Shown here one piece after another: positions 22,172-33,441 of a DNA stretch of 64,000 nucleotides. A model generated the notes under the pieces. That model saw nothing but the letters and a program-made list of their open reading frames with translations, had not been told where the DNA came from and made no database searches. Source of the DNA: Favolaschia claudopus (lineage: Eukaryota; Basidiomycota; Agaricomycetes; Agaricales; Mycenaceae). A program made the position numbers and the translations under genes. The stretch covers positions 186,001 through 250,000 of the forward strand of contig JAWWNJ010000129.1 in NCBI GenBank assembly GCA_037176885.1, written 5' to 3'. Numbering within the stretch: the first letter of the stretch is position 1; each line of letters begins with the position of its first letter.

Positions 22172-24811
22172 TTATATGTATTCTGTACTAAGGTCCAGTT
22201 CTGGCGCCACCGGGGTAGATGGCACTGCATTGAGTGTTGAGATGGTGGATGCGGAATCACATCGTTGGAGAAATTGGTTCCAGCTGGACTCGGAAACAAC
22301 GTCTTCGCAGATAATCTTCAATGAATTCAGAATTTGCAGCGGGCCATGATCTCATATGATTTTGCCTACCTCACAACTTGCAAGCTTCTGGTCACTCTCG
22401 AGGTCTAGTGCACTCTCAGTGTGCATTCGAACTGTTGCGGGAGTATTTGGTTGCGATACTTCTACACTTTGCCGCACAGTCGAGCTGGAGTATAGAACGT
22501 AAGTATCGTCTTCATGAACGGTCGTCAACGGGGGCTCAGGTTGAGGAGAGTTTGGGTCTTGGTATAATAAGCTGGGTTTTGCATCAGGAGCCGATCACAA
22601 GCGAGCTGCCAAAACATACTAGGAGCGAAGGCTCGAGATATAATCTGCCACCGCAGCTGGCCATTGTTCGTCCGCCAGCGCCGTATAATCGAAAATCGAA
22701 AAGCGGATATCGGTAGGTCTGCGGGTAACGTCAGCTCAGATCTCACCCATTGAGCGAAACAGCAACTCGCCGATCAGGTATCATAACGTCCACATCGACT
22801 TTACGCCCGACTAAACACGTTGGACGGAACGGTTGTCGTACAGCTTGTTCTTCGGATACCAGATCATTCTCGTATGAATTTGGTAAAGCTGCGGATTCTC
22901 TAATCGAGCGCGGCAAAACGAATTCAACTTGAATGATCTGTCGGGCCCCTGGAACCTCGGGTTTGACGGCATGGTAGATGAGTCGATGAAGCATTTTAGT
23001 TTCAACGGACTGGGACTCGAGAAAGACGGGCGGTAGGCTGTCAAGGTCGTAAGTGGATAGTAACGGAAAAGACGCGGAGGAGCCCTTACGTTGGATTGAA
23101 AATGGTGGGCTCAGATTGTTTCTCCATCCAACCCAGAAAGTAAGGAAGCTTCCATTGTCCTTGCAGGGGCTCAGGCGGAGCAATGCTGAGTTTTCCGGGA
23201 GGCGATGCCACAAGTATATGTCCGATTCTAAAGCGACGTGAGCGGGCACATCTCTTTGAAAATAAATTCATACATACGACGCGGTCACCACGCGGGAAGT
23301 ATTCGGAATACTAGAGTAGCCGGCCAAAAGCAGAGTCCGCAGACTCATTTCTTGTCTATCATGCATTCAAACGGGGAATATTGATATCGTACGTAGAAAG
23401 CGTACCGCTGTAAATCAAACATTCGACCCCGCCCCATCAGGAGACCCCCAGTTTTGACCAGATCCTCCGCGGTACTCGAGCCGTGAAAGTCTTCGACGCG
23501 TCGTACTCGGAATACGCCACCGGCATTAACAGTCCATGGCAAAGATTGCATGGAAAGAAATGGATACAGAGCATAATCGTTGGGAAACGACGCAGAAGAG
23601 GCAACGGGATCTAGATTGGGAGGCGGGGGTGGGAGATGGAAAAGCAATTGTTTTTGTCGTGAATCATTTTCCTAAACAGCTATTGATAAATACAGATTTC
23701 ATTTGAGAGAATAGGTCGGGTCGCTTACTTCGCACACGGCTCGGGCCGCAAGTCGCTTTGCGACAAGAGCGGCTCTTGGATCACTTTTGTGAAAAGATAT
23801 ACGGACCTAAGATGCAAATTAATTCTGTTCTCAGGTCGGGAGTTGGTATGTAGACGGACACTATTTTGGCCGAAACTTTGAGTGAAGGCTCCTGACAGTC
23901 GTGATATTCGTTGCAAGAGATCATTCCGGATCGATTTTTCTACGGGCAGCTCGAAGACGTCCTCGGCGATACTCTGTTGAAGCATCAGCATTGAAAACTG
24001 ATCAATACCTCTACGAACCGCATTGAGATTAGTGACATGTTCTTGTATTGCCTTTATTGAGCCTAGGGGGCCTTCGACTCGCAAGGCTAAAGGGTTTGTC
24101 AAGTACGTCAACCGAGCATGATGTTTCATTGACAATGCACGCGAATCCAAGCCATCTGTGGCGTTGTTGGACCGATGAGTGAAGGAAGAACATTCGCAAA
24201 AATACCTTTGCCTAAGACTAAGAATGCACTGGTCGGATTGAGGGGAATTGCTGCAGAAACAATGGGTCGAACGTCTTTCCTCATGAAGAAGCAGGCTGAC
24301 TCTCGACACTCGGCTCGGCATCCTTTTGCTTTGCCTGAATGGAAGCAAGAGAGGGCCAGCCCCATCCCGACAATATTGCCCCCACAAATTCCGGTTTGGT
24401 GGTGGCCGAGGGCAGAGATAGGGCATATAGTTTTGCAAAGTGACGTAGCTGCCTCACAGTGAAAGAATCCGAGAGTCTCTTGAAGAGGTTGTTATATTCC
24501 GTTTCATACACAGCGGAGCCTGGGGCTGCGTGCCCGGATGGGCGACAGCGCTCGATGTCAGCAAGAACCAGTTGTCCATTTGTTTCAGCAAGCTGATTGA
24601 GATGTTCTTGTAGTTTGCTCTTTGCTAGAATGTCGGGTGGGTGTTTTTCCTTCGGCTGTGAGCGTTTTTTCCTCTTGGGACGCTCTGTGTTTGAGCTGGC
24701 GTGCGCTGGGACCGAGGTTTGGAGGTGGGCAGCAGAAGCAGCAGAAGAGGACGCGTATCGAGAGAAAGAGAGCAATGGGAAGCGTTTAAAACATAGGTTC
24801 ATCTGAGCCAT
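22172..24811 (-). CDS. SLS1: Mitochondrial inner-membrane regulator SLS1-like
   Basis: The first exon encodes a mitochondrial-type leader (MAQMNLCFKRFPLLSFSRYA). It is followed by NLFKRLSDSFTVRQLRHFAK and the SLS1 N-terminal block LPSATTKPEFVGAILSGWGW. Later exons read VRPIVSAAIPLNPTSAFLVL, ALRVEGPLGSIKAIQEHV, LPWTVNAGGVFRVRRVEDFH, VGRKVDVDVMIPDRRVAVSL and DIRFSIFDYTALADEQWPAA. The last exon ends ELDLSTEYI. In yeast SLS1 sits at the inner membrane and couples transcription and translation of mitochondrially encoded respiratory genes. The family assignment rests on the N-terminal block and overall order; the C-terminal half is poorly conserved in this family. The start lies 96 bp from the divergent eIF3b start. 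Confidence 0.7.
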
Positions 24812-24907
24812 TATTTTCTTCGGCAATTCGCCCGAAAAGGGAAAACGGATGCGACTTCGGAACGCATTAGCTTCGGAAACAAACAACCTTCCAAAAAATT
24901 CTCTACA

Positions 24908-27555
24908 ATGGCGACCACAGCGACCACCGTCGACGACATTGATTACTCGGACATCGAAGACAAGTAAGCTTGTCCAACTCCTCAAGTATACCGGTCTTTA
25001 ATTTTCTCAGGTATCAAGTGCACTATGACGATAGCTTCGATAATATGCTTGTGGTCGACGGAATCCCCGTCATCGACAAATCCAAACTTGAGAAGCTTGT
25101 ATCTAGGATTTGCAAAGAGTTCTCGAGAAAAGGGGTGTCAATAAAGCCTGACAACATCCACATGCCTTGGAACGACGCTGCAGGCAAAAGCCAAGGGTAA
25201 CAGCTTACATCGTTCTAACATACGCGTGCTCACTCATGCTATTTTTTCTGTTAGCTTCATGTTTGTAGAACTGAATAACGCCGACGATGCAAATGTGGCC
25301 CTTGCCGCTATGCACAACCATCCATTTGACGCCAAACATACATTCAAGGTGAACAGATTTACCGACATCGAGCGGTATGAAAAAATGGACGAGACGTATG
25401 TGGAACCTGAAACAGAAGAGTACACTCCACGGGTAAATTGCTTTACCCTCTTCAGCACCCAATCGTTCAAGCTCTCCCTCCCTCTCACAGGAGCATCTGC
25501 GAGCATGGCTCGCTGACCCCCAAGGACGAGACCAATACGTCACATATCGTGGGGAGGACGTAGAAATATGGTGGCACGGGAGGCCTTCGCAGTCGGAACT
25601 AGCCATGAAACCCGTCCGTTTTTATCCACTGTTTCCCGACGCGCTCTTAATATGTTGCGTGTAGGACTGGAAAGATTTTCTCTACGTTGCGTGGTCGCCG
25701 CTCGGAACCTATATCGCAACTCTCCATCGACAAGGTGTTAGACTTTGGGGTGGCCCTTCTTGGAAACCGCAACAGCGCTTCGCACACCCTTTGGTCAAAC
25801 TCATCGACTTTTCGCCGTGTGAACAGTACCTTGTCACTTGGTCTAATGAGGCTATCGTTGTGCCGGAAGGTGCACCACAGGGCCCTCAATATCTCTCACC
25901 GGACGACGAAGGGAACAACATTGCAGTTTGGGACATCAAGTCTGGCGACCTCCTGCGTACGTTCTCCACCTACAATGAAAACGATCCCCCTTCGGCCAAA
26001 AAGCAAATGCAGTGGCCCGCTCTCAAGTGGAGCCCCGACGATAAATTCGTCGCACGCGTCACGCCCGGGCAGATGATCAGTGTGCATGAACTTCCTAGCA
26101 TGTATCTGCATGGGAAAAAGAGTCTCAAAATCGAGGGTGTGGTCGATTTCGAGTGGTGTCCGCAAGGAGACAGGGATCGGGAAGATGCGGAGAAAGATGC
26201 GCTTGCCTCTGCTAACGGAGCCGCTGCGAAAACTGCCAAAAAAGCCAGGGAAAATATGCTGGTATATTGGACGCCCGAAGTGGCAAATCAGCCCGCCCGT
26301 GTCACTTTACTAGGTTTCCCCAGTCGCGCGATCCTACGGCAGAAGAATTTGTTTAACGTGACCGAGGTACGTCCGCCGACGCTTTTCACACGACCGCAAT
26401 GCTGAATCAAAGGCCGCAGTGCAAACTGTATTGGCAAAATCAGGGCGACTTTCTCTGCGTCAAGGTAGATCGGCATACCAAGACCAAGAAGTCGATATTC
26501 TGCAATCTAGAAATTTTCCGCGTACGGGAGAAAGACTACCCCGTAGAAGTTGTCGAACTCAAAGGTTTCTCCTCTTCTTTTGTTATCACCTCCGTGCCTA
26601 GTTCTCAACCTTTGCAGACACTGTGACCGATTTTTCTTGGGAGCCAAAGGGCGAACGGTTCGCCATTGTGTCGAGCAATGATCCAAATCTCGGAAATCCC
26701 GGTCCTGGAATTACTATCAAAACCGACGTCAGCTTCTATCAGCTCGAGCATGGGAAGAACGATTTTAAGCTCCTCCGTAAGCGCCGCGGAGCATCCTTTG
26801 CGGTTCCGTACAGCTCAATCATTGGCAGGAACTCTCTCATCTCGGACAAGTAATGCGATACGCTGGTCTCCCCGGGGCCGGCATGTGGTACTGGCAACTG
26901 TTGGTTCCTCTAGCAAATCAGAGCTTGAATTCTGGGATCTCGATTTCAATAATGAAGATGCCAACCGCCGGGAGGGCCAGGTTTCAAAGGAAGAGTGGGG
27001 AAGCGGTATACAGCTACTTGGCACTGCGGACCACTACGCCCTAACGGACGTGGAGTGGGATCCGAGCGGACGATATCTCGCCACGAGTGCTAGTTCGTGG
27101 ACACACACGGTACGATTGGGCAGTTGCGAGAGTTTACTGCTGTATCTCACGGTCTAACACAGCTCGAAAATGGCTACGCCATTTGGGACTTCCGCGGTCA
27201 GGAAATCACGAAACAGATTCAGGACCGCTTCAAGCAGTTCATCTGGCGGCCGCGACCACGCACATTGCTCACGAAGGACCAGCAGCGGCATGTACGAAAG
27301 AACCTGAAGGAATACAGTCGGACATTCGACGAGGACGACGCGGCGGAGGAAAGCAACGTCAGTGCGGAACTTATTGCGCTCAGGAAACGATTGGTGGACG
27401 AATGGAATGCGTGGCGCGTACGGAGCAGGGCGGAATTCTTTGGAGAAGGCGGTCCGCGCAATGGAAAACGGGCGGAAGCGAAGGCAGAAAAGGAGGAAAT
27501 TGAGGTATGGATTGACGAGGTTATTGATCAGATTGAGGAAGAGATTGTCGAGTAA
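24908..27555 (+). CDS. PRT1: Translation initiation factor eIF3 subunit b (PRT1)
   Basis: The start [20 protein letters not shown] leads into an RRM with [12 protein letters not shown] and [21 protein letters not shown] beta-propeller follows: [134 protein letters not shown] and [12 protein letters not shown]. The C-terminal helix starts [20 protein letters not shown] and ends [10 protein letters not shown]. It is about 740 residues, the usual family length. eIF3b is the scaffold that holds eIF3g and eIF3i on the 40S subunit. It has about eight short introns. It shares a 96-bp divergent promoter region with SLS1. Confidence 0.93.
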
Positions 27556-27715
27556 TAGTCTATGTCGAAAATGGTAAAAGCGTAGGTTCCGCATGGTGCT
27601 TTCCTCACGACTGCCAGGGCGTGCCAGTGGTTGTAGTTTTGTCTCGCTGGTTAGCTGTGCGAAAAAGTCGAAGGATTTGGACCAATCAGCGCTTAAAAGC
27701 TTTTAGAAAGTAAGA

Positions 27716-27742
27716 TTCCCAGCTTGGCCGCCAAGCTGGGAA
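27716..27742. promoter_or_regulatory. 27-nt palindrome in the hapX upstream region
   Basis: Two perfect 13-nt arms (TTCCCAGCTTGGC and its reverse complement) flank one central base. About 18 bp further on, CGACCG-CCC-CGGTCG (27761-27775) forms a second, shorter inverted repeat. They lie between the eIF3b stop and the hapX start. They could be binding sites for a dimeric regulator or a transcript-end hairpin of eIF3b; sequence alone does not decide. Confidence 0.5.
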
Positions 27743-27819
27743 AACGGCGACCACATGCGGCGACCGCCCCGGTCGGCCAGCTTCGGCCGTTCGGTGTCGA
27801 TGCCAGGCCGCGTCAGTCG

Positions 27820-27828
27820 TTATCAGAT
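27820..27828 (-). promoter_or_regulatory. Consensus iron-responsive GATA-factor site upstream of hapX
   Basis: The minus strand reads ATCTGATAA, an exact match to ATCWGATAA, the extended site bound by fungal iron-sensing GATA repressors (SreA, Urbs1, Fep1 family). It lies about 115 bp upstream of the hapX start codon. In ascomycetes and Ustilago the GATA repressor controls iron-acquisition genes, and hapX is a known SreA target in Aspergillus. Use of the site here is inferred. Confidence 0.5.
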
Positions 27829-27942
27829 TACCCTAATCTCTTTTCACGTCCCACTCATCTCAGGCTGCTAATTTAAACCCACCGTTTCGCGCTTTCCCTC
27901 CCACCGTCTTTTCTCTCCAGAACCTTACTCTCTGACACCCCC

Positions 27943-29480
27943 ATGTCCTCCGGTACTCTCTGGGCAACCGCCTCCAAAGAATGGGTCATCCAGCCAAAGC
28001 CAAAACCCGGTCGCAAGCCCAAGAAAGATCTTATTCCTGCCACTGTTCCCGAGGACGATGTTCGCGCCATATTTCCTGTGCTATAGGTTCTTCGCTCATG
28101 CAATCATTCCAGCTCGGTGATGGTAAAGGCAGACGCGTGCAGAACAGGGCCGCTCAACGTGCTTTCCGAGAGCGCAAGCAATCGCAGCTGGCCGATCTCC
28201 AGGCTCGTGTTCAATCCTACGAGCAGGGTGAAGTCGAGCGCAATGTCGCGCTGCAGAATATCGCCAAACGACTCAAGGAGGAGAACGAAACCTTGCGTCG
28301 TGAAAACACTGCTCTCAAGGACAAGCTTGCTAAGGTAGAGCAGGAACGAGACATGCTTCGCGACAACAACGATCGTAAACGATGGAGAGATGAATCTCCC
28401 GCCTCCAGTATTGCATCTACCCAGCGCAAACGATACAAGGTAGATCATGACATCCAGGATCTCCCTCCAACCCGTTTCGCCCCATCCTACATGTCTTCGC
28501 CCCAGTCCATCGTCTCGTCTCCCGGCTCGAATTCATCTTCAGACACCCGCTTCTCCTCCGTCCCCTTTGACTCGCAGCCAGATGCGTTTGCTGCCTTTGC
28601 CAACCTCAAATCTGAGGCCGGTGTATTTCAACCATTTGACTGCGGTTTCTGCAGCGAGGACACTCCTTGCGTCTGCCGGGACGTTTTCCAACAAACCACT
28701 GGCGTTCAGGACCAGAAACTGAACGTAGCCTCTCTTCGCTCCATCGTCCTCGGCACAGCACCTCCCGAAGAGACCTCCATTCTTGACAATCTCCCTCCGT
28801 ATCAGCCTCCTGTTCCTTTGCGGCTTCGCCCAAGGACTACGCCCATAAACACAATATTCCAGATCTCCCCTCCATCGCACCCTTCTCCTATACCGGCGAA
28901 TTGCTCCGGTGATCCATCCAATTGTCCCGCTTGTGCAGATGACTCGTTTGGGAAGGCCTTCTGCGAGAAAATCTCAGCCTTACAGCCATGCGACAACTGC
29001 CCCTGCGCTACGGATGATAGCCCGAACGCGGGACCATCATCTGAGAGCATATTACTGCAGCATCCCCATTCTCCCCTCGTCGTCCCCACGCCTTCTCATC
29101 CGCCGTCCTCCTTCATTCAACCAGAGGGAGAAACGATCCCTACCAATGATGCCTGGCAACGTCTAAAATCTCATCCTAATGTTTCGTTCGCGGATTTGGA
29201 CATGCTAGCAGACGTTGTCGCCCGTCGGTCGAAATGCACAGGCCCACGGGTCGTCTTGTCGCCTCCACCCGCACCATCGGAGGCCGTAGCTGCGGGTACC
29301 AATTCAGAAGAACCTATTCTTCTAACCGACCCTCACGCCCATTTCCGCGAAAGGGAGCGTGAGCGTAACTCCCCTCCTCGCATGCAGGAGATGTGCGGGC
29401 AGAGAAGAGTGCGGGAGGTGCAGGCCGACGCCGTTCGCGAAGCTTTGCGTATGCTGGACGGCAAGTTTTTGGCACCATGA
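27943..29480 (+). CDS. hapX: HapX-type bZIP iron regulator
   Basis: Exon 1 encodes MSSGTLWATASKEW then VIQPKPKPGRKPKKD, the HAP4/HapX motif that docks on the CCAAT-binding complex. A 67-nt intron follows EDD. Exon 2 opens LGDGKGRRVQNRAAQRAFRE, a bZIP basic region with the fungal RAAQRAFRERK core, and continues into a leucine-zipper coiled coil. Downstream cysteine clusters read CGFCSEDTPCVC, CSGDPSNCPACADD and CDNCPCATD, the iron-sensing Cys-rich regions of HapX. The protein ends MLDGKFLAP, about 490 residues. In fungi HapX represses iron-consuming genes during iron shortage and activates iron storage in excess. The three-part architecture makes the call strong. A CCAAT box is at 27682. Confidence 0.9.
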
Positions 29481-29512
29481 TGTTTTATCTATTTGTATTA
29501 TTTCGTATTATG

Positions 29513-31960
29513 TTAATACACATTTACGGGTTTTTGGTCCTTATCCTCTAGAGCTGCTCTACGCATACGTGAAGATTCTTTGCGCTTGAAAACCCTCCAG
29601 TCCTGCATCAAACTTGCGATCGCCCGGTAGAGACTCTTTCGGAACTCTTTTGATGTCTTTTTCGAACCTTGCTGCTGCCCGCGATGTAACGAGCGAAAAT
29701 ATACCGCGGCAGACTTCAAAGAAGTATGCTCGATTTGGGGTGGAAGTGGTGAGATGTGTTCCCAAAGAGAAATAAGCACCCGATGACTCATCTCGTATGC
29801 GCCAACAAAGAAGAAAGCGCTGGAGACTGCGTCGATGACAGGAACGTCCGGCTTGATACCCGCAGACACCATTCGACGAAAGATGCGCAGTGCCATCTCC
29901 GGGTCTTTACGGCGAGCGTAGCCCACAATGAGAATCGTGAACATCAGCACATCGGGTTCAAATCTCGCCTTTGACGCCGCCTTCATCACGTCCACAGCAG
30001 ACTCGAAATCTCCGGCTTTGACAAACCCTTCCATCAGCGCACTGTAGTGGTACTGATTCGGATGTAGTCCGCGGGCCAACATGTCTTGAAAGACTTCGGT
30101 CGCAGAGTCCATATCACCTCTGACCACTGCGTCATGCCGAATACGAAGCGCGATCGTCGCCCTGTCACTTTTAATGCCTCTGTCCGAAAGTGATTGTTCT
30201 ATCGCACGAAAGGTACCGCGCTGACGGGCACGCGGGGGCAAGCGCAGACCAGCGACGGGGTCCGAAACGGGTTGCACGGTGGAAAGGGCCTCCTCGGGAA
30301 CAGCCCTCACTCCCGCGGTACGGCTGCGAGAGAATCTTGCTGCAACCACATCCCATCCGACACCATCGACAAGGAATTTTTGATATCGCAAGGTGGAGGC
30401 CAGTACGATGTGAGCCTCTTGTAGAGTGAACCGTGGGGAATGTTTCCGTATCATGCGCATGAGCACTCGAGGCTGGGCGCGCTCGTGTTTGTGTGTGTGC
30501 GAAGTGATGATTTCGCTGGTTCTGGAATCAGGCTTCACGCCGTTGCAGCGCATCAGACGAAGAACAGTATGGGCACCAGGAAGACCATGAGTGCTCAGCA
30601 CCCCGCGCAGAAAATGATTGAACACTGCGCGAGTAGGTGGACCTAGACGAGTAACATCGAATGGAAGAGCATGTCCGTCAGGTGACGGGACATTTTGGAA
30701 CATTGCTGGGGAGGTGGTTGCTGGATCGCACATGGCTGCCATCATCCGAACCGCCGAGCCGCCTTGGCCAGTAAGAAAGTATGCCCTGATCAACGAAGTG
30801 GCGGTTCGCATAGTTGGCTCTACATTGGCCGAAACCATATGGTCGAGCACCGACAGGCAGTGGGCTAATTCCTGCAGGTCCGCAAAATAGTCGATGAACA
30901 TGGCAAAGGTGACAGCGTCGGGCTGAACAGTGACCGGATAGGTTCGATAGGTACTCGGGTTCAGTACAGTTTCATCGTGTCGAGTCCGCGACGCAGCTAA
31001 CATCAAGGCAAGCACTCCACTCTTTCTCTGGTCGAAAGCAGAGAGAAGATGAAGAACTTCCTCTAGATCGAATATGCGCATACGAAGCTGCATGAGGCTG
31101 TTCATCATGTGCGTCGCAGTGCGGGCATGGATGTAAGGAAGGGATTGAATGCCGGCTTCTTTGACCTGCTCGTCGGGGCCGATCTTTTGGTATAAGGTGG
31201 CTATGAGGGCGTGAGTAGACGCGTCTGGAGGGAACCCTGCGTCTGCCATGTCGCGGAGGCATTCTCTTGCTCCAGCCAAATCGTGGTTGCGTATGTAACC
31301 GGAGAGGACAAGATGGTAGGTCAGCCGAGTGGGTGATAAATCGTTGAGTTTGAACAGGTCGAATATGCTGTTGAGAGCTACATAATGCTGGGTCTCTAAA
31401 AGGGCGCGGGCCCGCCAGTTCAGCAACGCCGGCGTCGATCGGTGGACGTTGTGCCACGCAGACTGAATGACGCGAAGGACGAGAGCCCACTCCTCTAGAA
31501 CTCCCAGCCGACGAACAACGGTTTCGTAGGCAGTCATATCCACTTCGCGGCCCAGTCTCCGAGAAATGTTTATGGCGAGCAGCGCGTTCTGGGGTCTTTT
31601 GGATGAAGCTAGCTCGTACAGAAGATCCAGGAGGTTCGTTTGATCGAGAAAGTACTCGGCGAGTTCGGGAGAGGTCTCGAGTTGTTTTACACGATATGAG
31701 TTTTGCGGGGTTTTGGAAAACAGGCGGAGAATGGTCTCTTTCGGAGGAAGCGGAGACGAGGTTACGTCTTGGGAGACCCGAACCGGACGAGGTTGTGTAG
31801 AAGGAATAGGCTGGTTTTTGGCGCGATTGGTGGACGCCACGAGGAGACGAATACATGTCGAAAAGGGCCGCGAAGGTGTGGGGAGACATAGTGCGGGGGC
31901 GAACCGTTGAGCAGACGTCGGGTGTTCAAGCTTCAGAGCCAGAGCAACCCTCCCCAGCAT
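29513..31960 (-). CDS. Mitochondrial pentatricopeptide repeat protein
   Basis: A single 815-residue exon, unusual among the intron-rich neighbours. The N-terminus (MLGRVALALKLEHPTSAQRF) is rich in Arg, Ser and Ala without acidic residues early on, as in mitochondrial targeting peptides. PPR-type helix pairs are visible at about residues 200-260 (YHLVLSGYIRNHDLAGAREC), 350-420 (VTFAMFIDYFADLQELAHCL), 460-510 and 640-730 (YHYSALMEGFVKAGDFESAV, then LMFTILIVGYARRKDPEMAL and RIFRRMVSAGIKPDV). Fungal PPR proteins bind mitochondrial RNA for stability, processing or translation. No fully diagnostic ortholog is recognised. Its stop lies 32 bp from that of the convergent hapX. Confidence 0.85.
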   Translation of the reverse strand: MLGRVALALKLEHPTSAQRFAPALCLPTPSRPFSTCIRLLVASTNRAKNQPIPSTQPRPVRVSQDVTSSPLPPKETILRLFSKTPQNSYRVKQLETSPELAEYFLDQTNLLDLLYELASSKRPQNALLAINISRRLGREVDMTAYETVVRRLGVLEEWALVLRVIQSAWHNVHRSTPALLNWRARALLETQHYVALNSIFDLFKLNDLSPTRLTYHLVLSGYIRNHDLAGARECLRDMADAGFPPDASTHALIATLYQKIGPDEQVKEAGIQSLPYIHARTATHMMNSLMQLRMRIFDLEEVLHLLSAFDQRKSGVLALMLAASRTRHDETVLNPSTYRTYPVTVQPDAVTFAMFIDYFADLQELAHCLSVLDHMVSANVEPTMRTATSLIRAYFLTGQGGSAVRMMAAMCDPATTSPAMFQNVPSPDGHALPFDVTRLGPPTRAVFNHFLRGVLSTHGLPGAHTVLRLMRCNGVKPDSRTSEIITSHTHKHERAQPRVLMRMIRKHSPRFTLQEAHIVLASTLRYQKFLVDGVGWDVVAARFSRSRTAGVRAVPEEALSTVQPVSDPVAGLRLPPRARQRGTFRAIEQSLSDRGIKSDRATIALRIRHDAVVRGDMDSATEVFQDMLARGLHPNQYHYSALMEGFVKAGDFESAVDVMKAASKARFEPDVLMFTILIVGYARRKDPEMALRIFRRMVSAGIKPDVPVIDAVSSAFFFVGAYEMSHRVLISLWEHISPLPPQIEHTSLKSAAVYFRSLHRGQQQGSKKTSKEFRKSLYRAIASLMQDWRVFKRKESSRMRRAALEDKDQKPVNVY

Positions 31961-33000
31961 GAAAAAGAGGCAAGTCGTCTTGTCCTAAACGGCATTAAAG
32001 GATAGTAAAGGGGACGAAGGATAGAATACACACTTCATTCAGACGGGTCAACAAATGCTGAGAGCAAGAGCAATGCTCATCGTCACGGCCTTCTCAAACC
32101 TTTTGCTTGGTTCTATTAGACTACGGTGATCTACTTTAGTCCAGTCTGATCTAGCCTCTTTCCTTTTCCAACCACTCAACAGCACTCAACTCGACCTATA
32201 CCACTCTAATTTCGTCGTCGTTTCAACTCGACGTCAACTCCACGTTTCTGCGACCCAATCTACTCAGCCCCATCATCCCCGGCTTTCTACCTCCAAGTTT
32301 TGCGTGCTAGAGCTTTTGTGCTACATGAATTGTCGATTTTCGCTCAATTCCAACACCTCAGGCTGTGTCTCCGCTGCAGAAAGTATACCTTTCGGAAGGC
32401 TTAATACCTTGAATTTGTCTCCGGTTGAGCAACTACGCGGCCGCACGGTATTTTTCAACCTCCGCAATAGTTTCCGACATAAATTCGAGTGCGCGCTGAT
32501 ACCGAGACCGTCGCAACCCACACGTTGTGTGAGGCAGTGACCCGCGGTGGGGCATCGGAGGACAAGGCGATGTTTTCTCTATCAGGGCGCCAACAACTCC
32601 CGTCTATGGGAGCTTCACACAATTAAGAAATAAGATGCCTCGGTCTCGGTGAAGGTCAATTATCAGTATACTCATCCTCGCTATTAACTTGCCGGAGGGA
32701 TCCTTTCCAGCGATGTACGGCACTCCTCCATTTTGTCTTTAATTTGCCGGTCGATGGTGACTTTCAAGCTAAAGATCAAGTGGCCCTTTTTCGCACTGCT
32801 TTTGGGAAAGCCTTACCTTGCACTCCCGACTCAATCCTACGTTGAGGATCAATTACGGACCGGACGACAACACCGCCTTCAAAAAAAAAACGACGAGACA
32901 AGACCAGACACTCGACCATTGGATACCTTTGAGTCGTGGAATTGGGGGAAGCCCCCCGAGGAGGTATCCTTTTCGTTCTACAGATTTGACTTCCTTGAAA
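31961..33000. other. Gene-poor stretch between PPR gene and transposon
   Basis: About 1 kb with no supportable gene. The first part holds the PPR promoter. A CT-rich stretch at 32160-32300 resembles the leader of an expressed plus-strand transcript. No matching coding exon is found before the transposon begins at 33003, so a gene broken by the insertion is possible but not shown. An A-run lies at 32880-32890. Confidence 0.4.
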
Positions 33001-33002
33001 TA

Positions 33003-33339
33003 CTATACTGCCAATTAGGGCTGGATTTGCACAATGGGTCTGGATTTCCGATTTCTCTCTGTTCCCTTTTATCTCTTGCCCCCGGAAACTTCCGGCATTC
33101 ATTCATGTACATCTTAGCTACACACATATGAAAAAACTAAGGGAAAGGACGAGAGGAAGGTATTAAGAAAGACTTACCGGAGCATCAAAGTCAGTGATGC
33201 TGGAAGGTATCATCCTATTCCGGCCTCAAATCTCAAGGAAAAAACCCCGGGAAAGGGGGAGCAGAGTTGAGATGCATACTAGGCATGCTCTGCGTGCTCG
33301 GAATTTTTTACCGGTGCGTCGTTGTTGCGCGCTGGAGGA
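33003..33339 (+). repeat. Left 337-bp terminal inverted repeat
   Basis: It starts CTATACTGCC and ends CTGGAGGA. It is the reverse complement of 35845-36181 with equal length and no indel or mismatch found on reading. Beyond 33339 the two arms diverge at once. Confidence 0.9.
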
Positions 33340-33441
33340 CATTTCTGGTGAGCGTGACAAAATCAAACTCCGCTGATGTGTACCAAACAAGCACCCACGC
33401 GACCGTGTTGTTGACCGTACGCGTCTTCCTTGACGCGTTGC

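Noticed and set aside
27682..27701. CCAAT box followed by a HapX co-motif (CSAAT-N12-RWT) in the hapX promoter
   Set aside because: CCAAT is present, but the bases 12 nt downstream read GCT, which does not fit RWT, so autoregulation through this site is not claimed.
30972..31889. A 305-codon open frame on the minus strand inside the PPR gene
   Set aside because: It is a shifted frame of the PPR coding region with Arg/Ser-biased composition. The overlapping 815-residue frame has clear PPR repeats.
32733..33131. A 132-codon plus-strand frame before and into the left inverted repeat
   Set aside because: It runs across the transposon boundary, has no domain or conserved composition, and its second half is inverted-repeat sequence.
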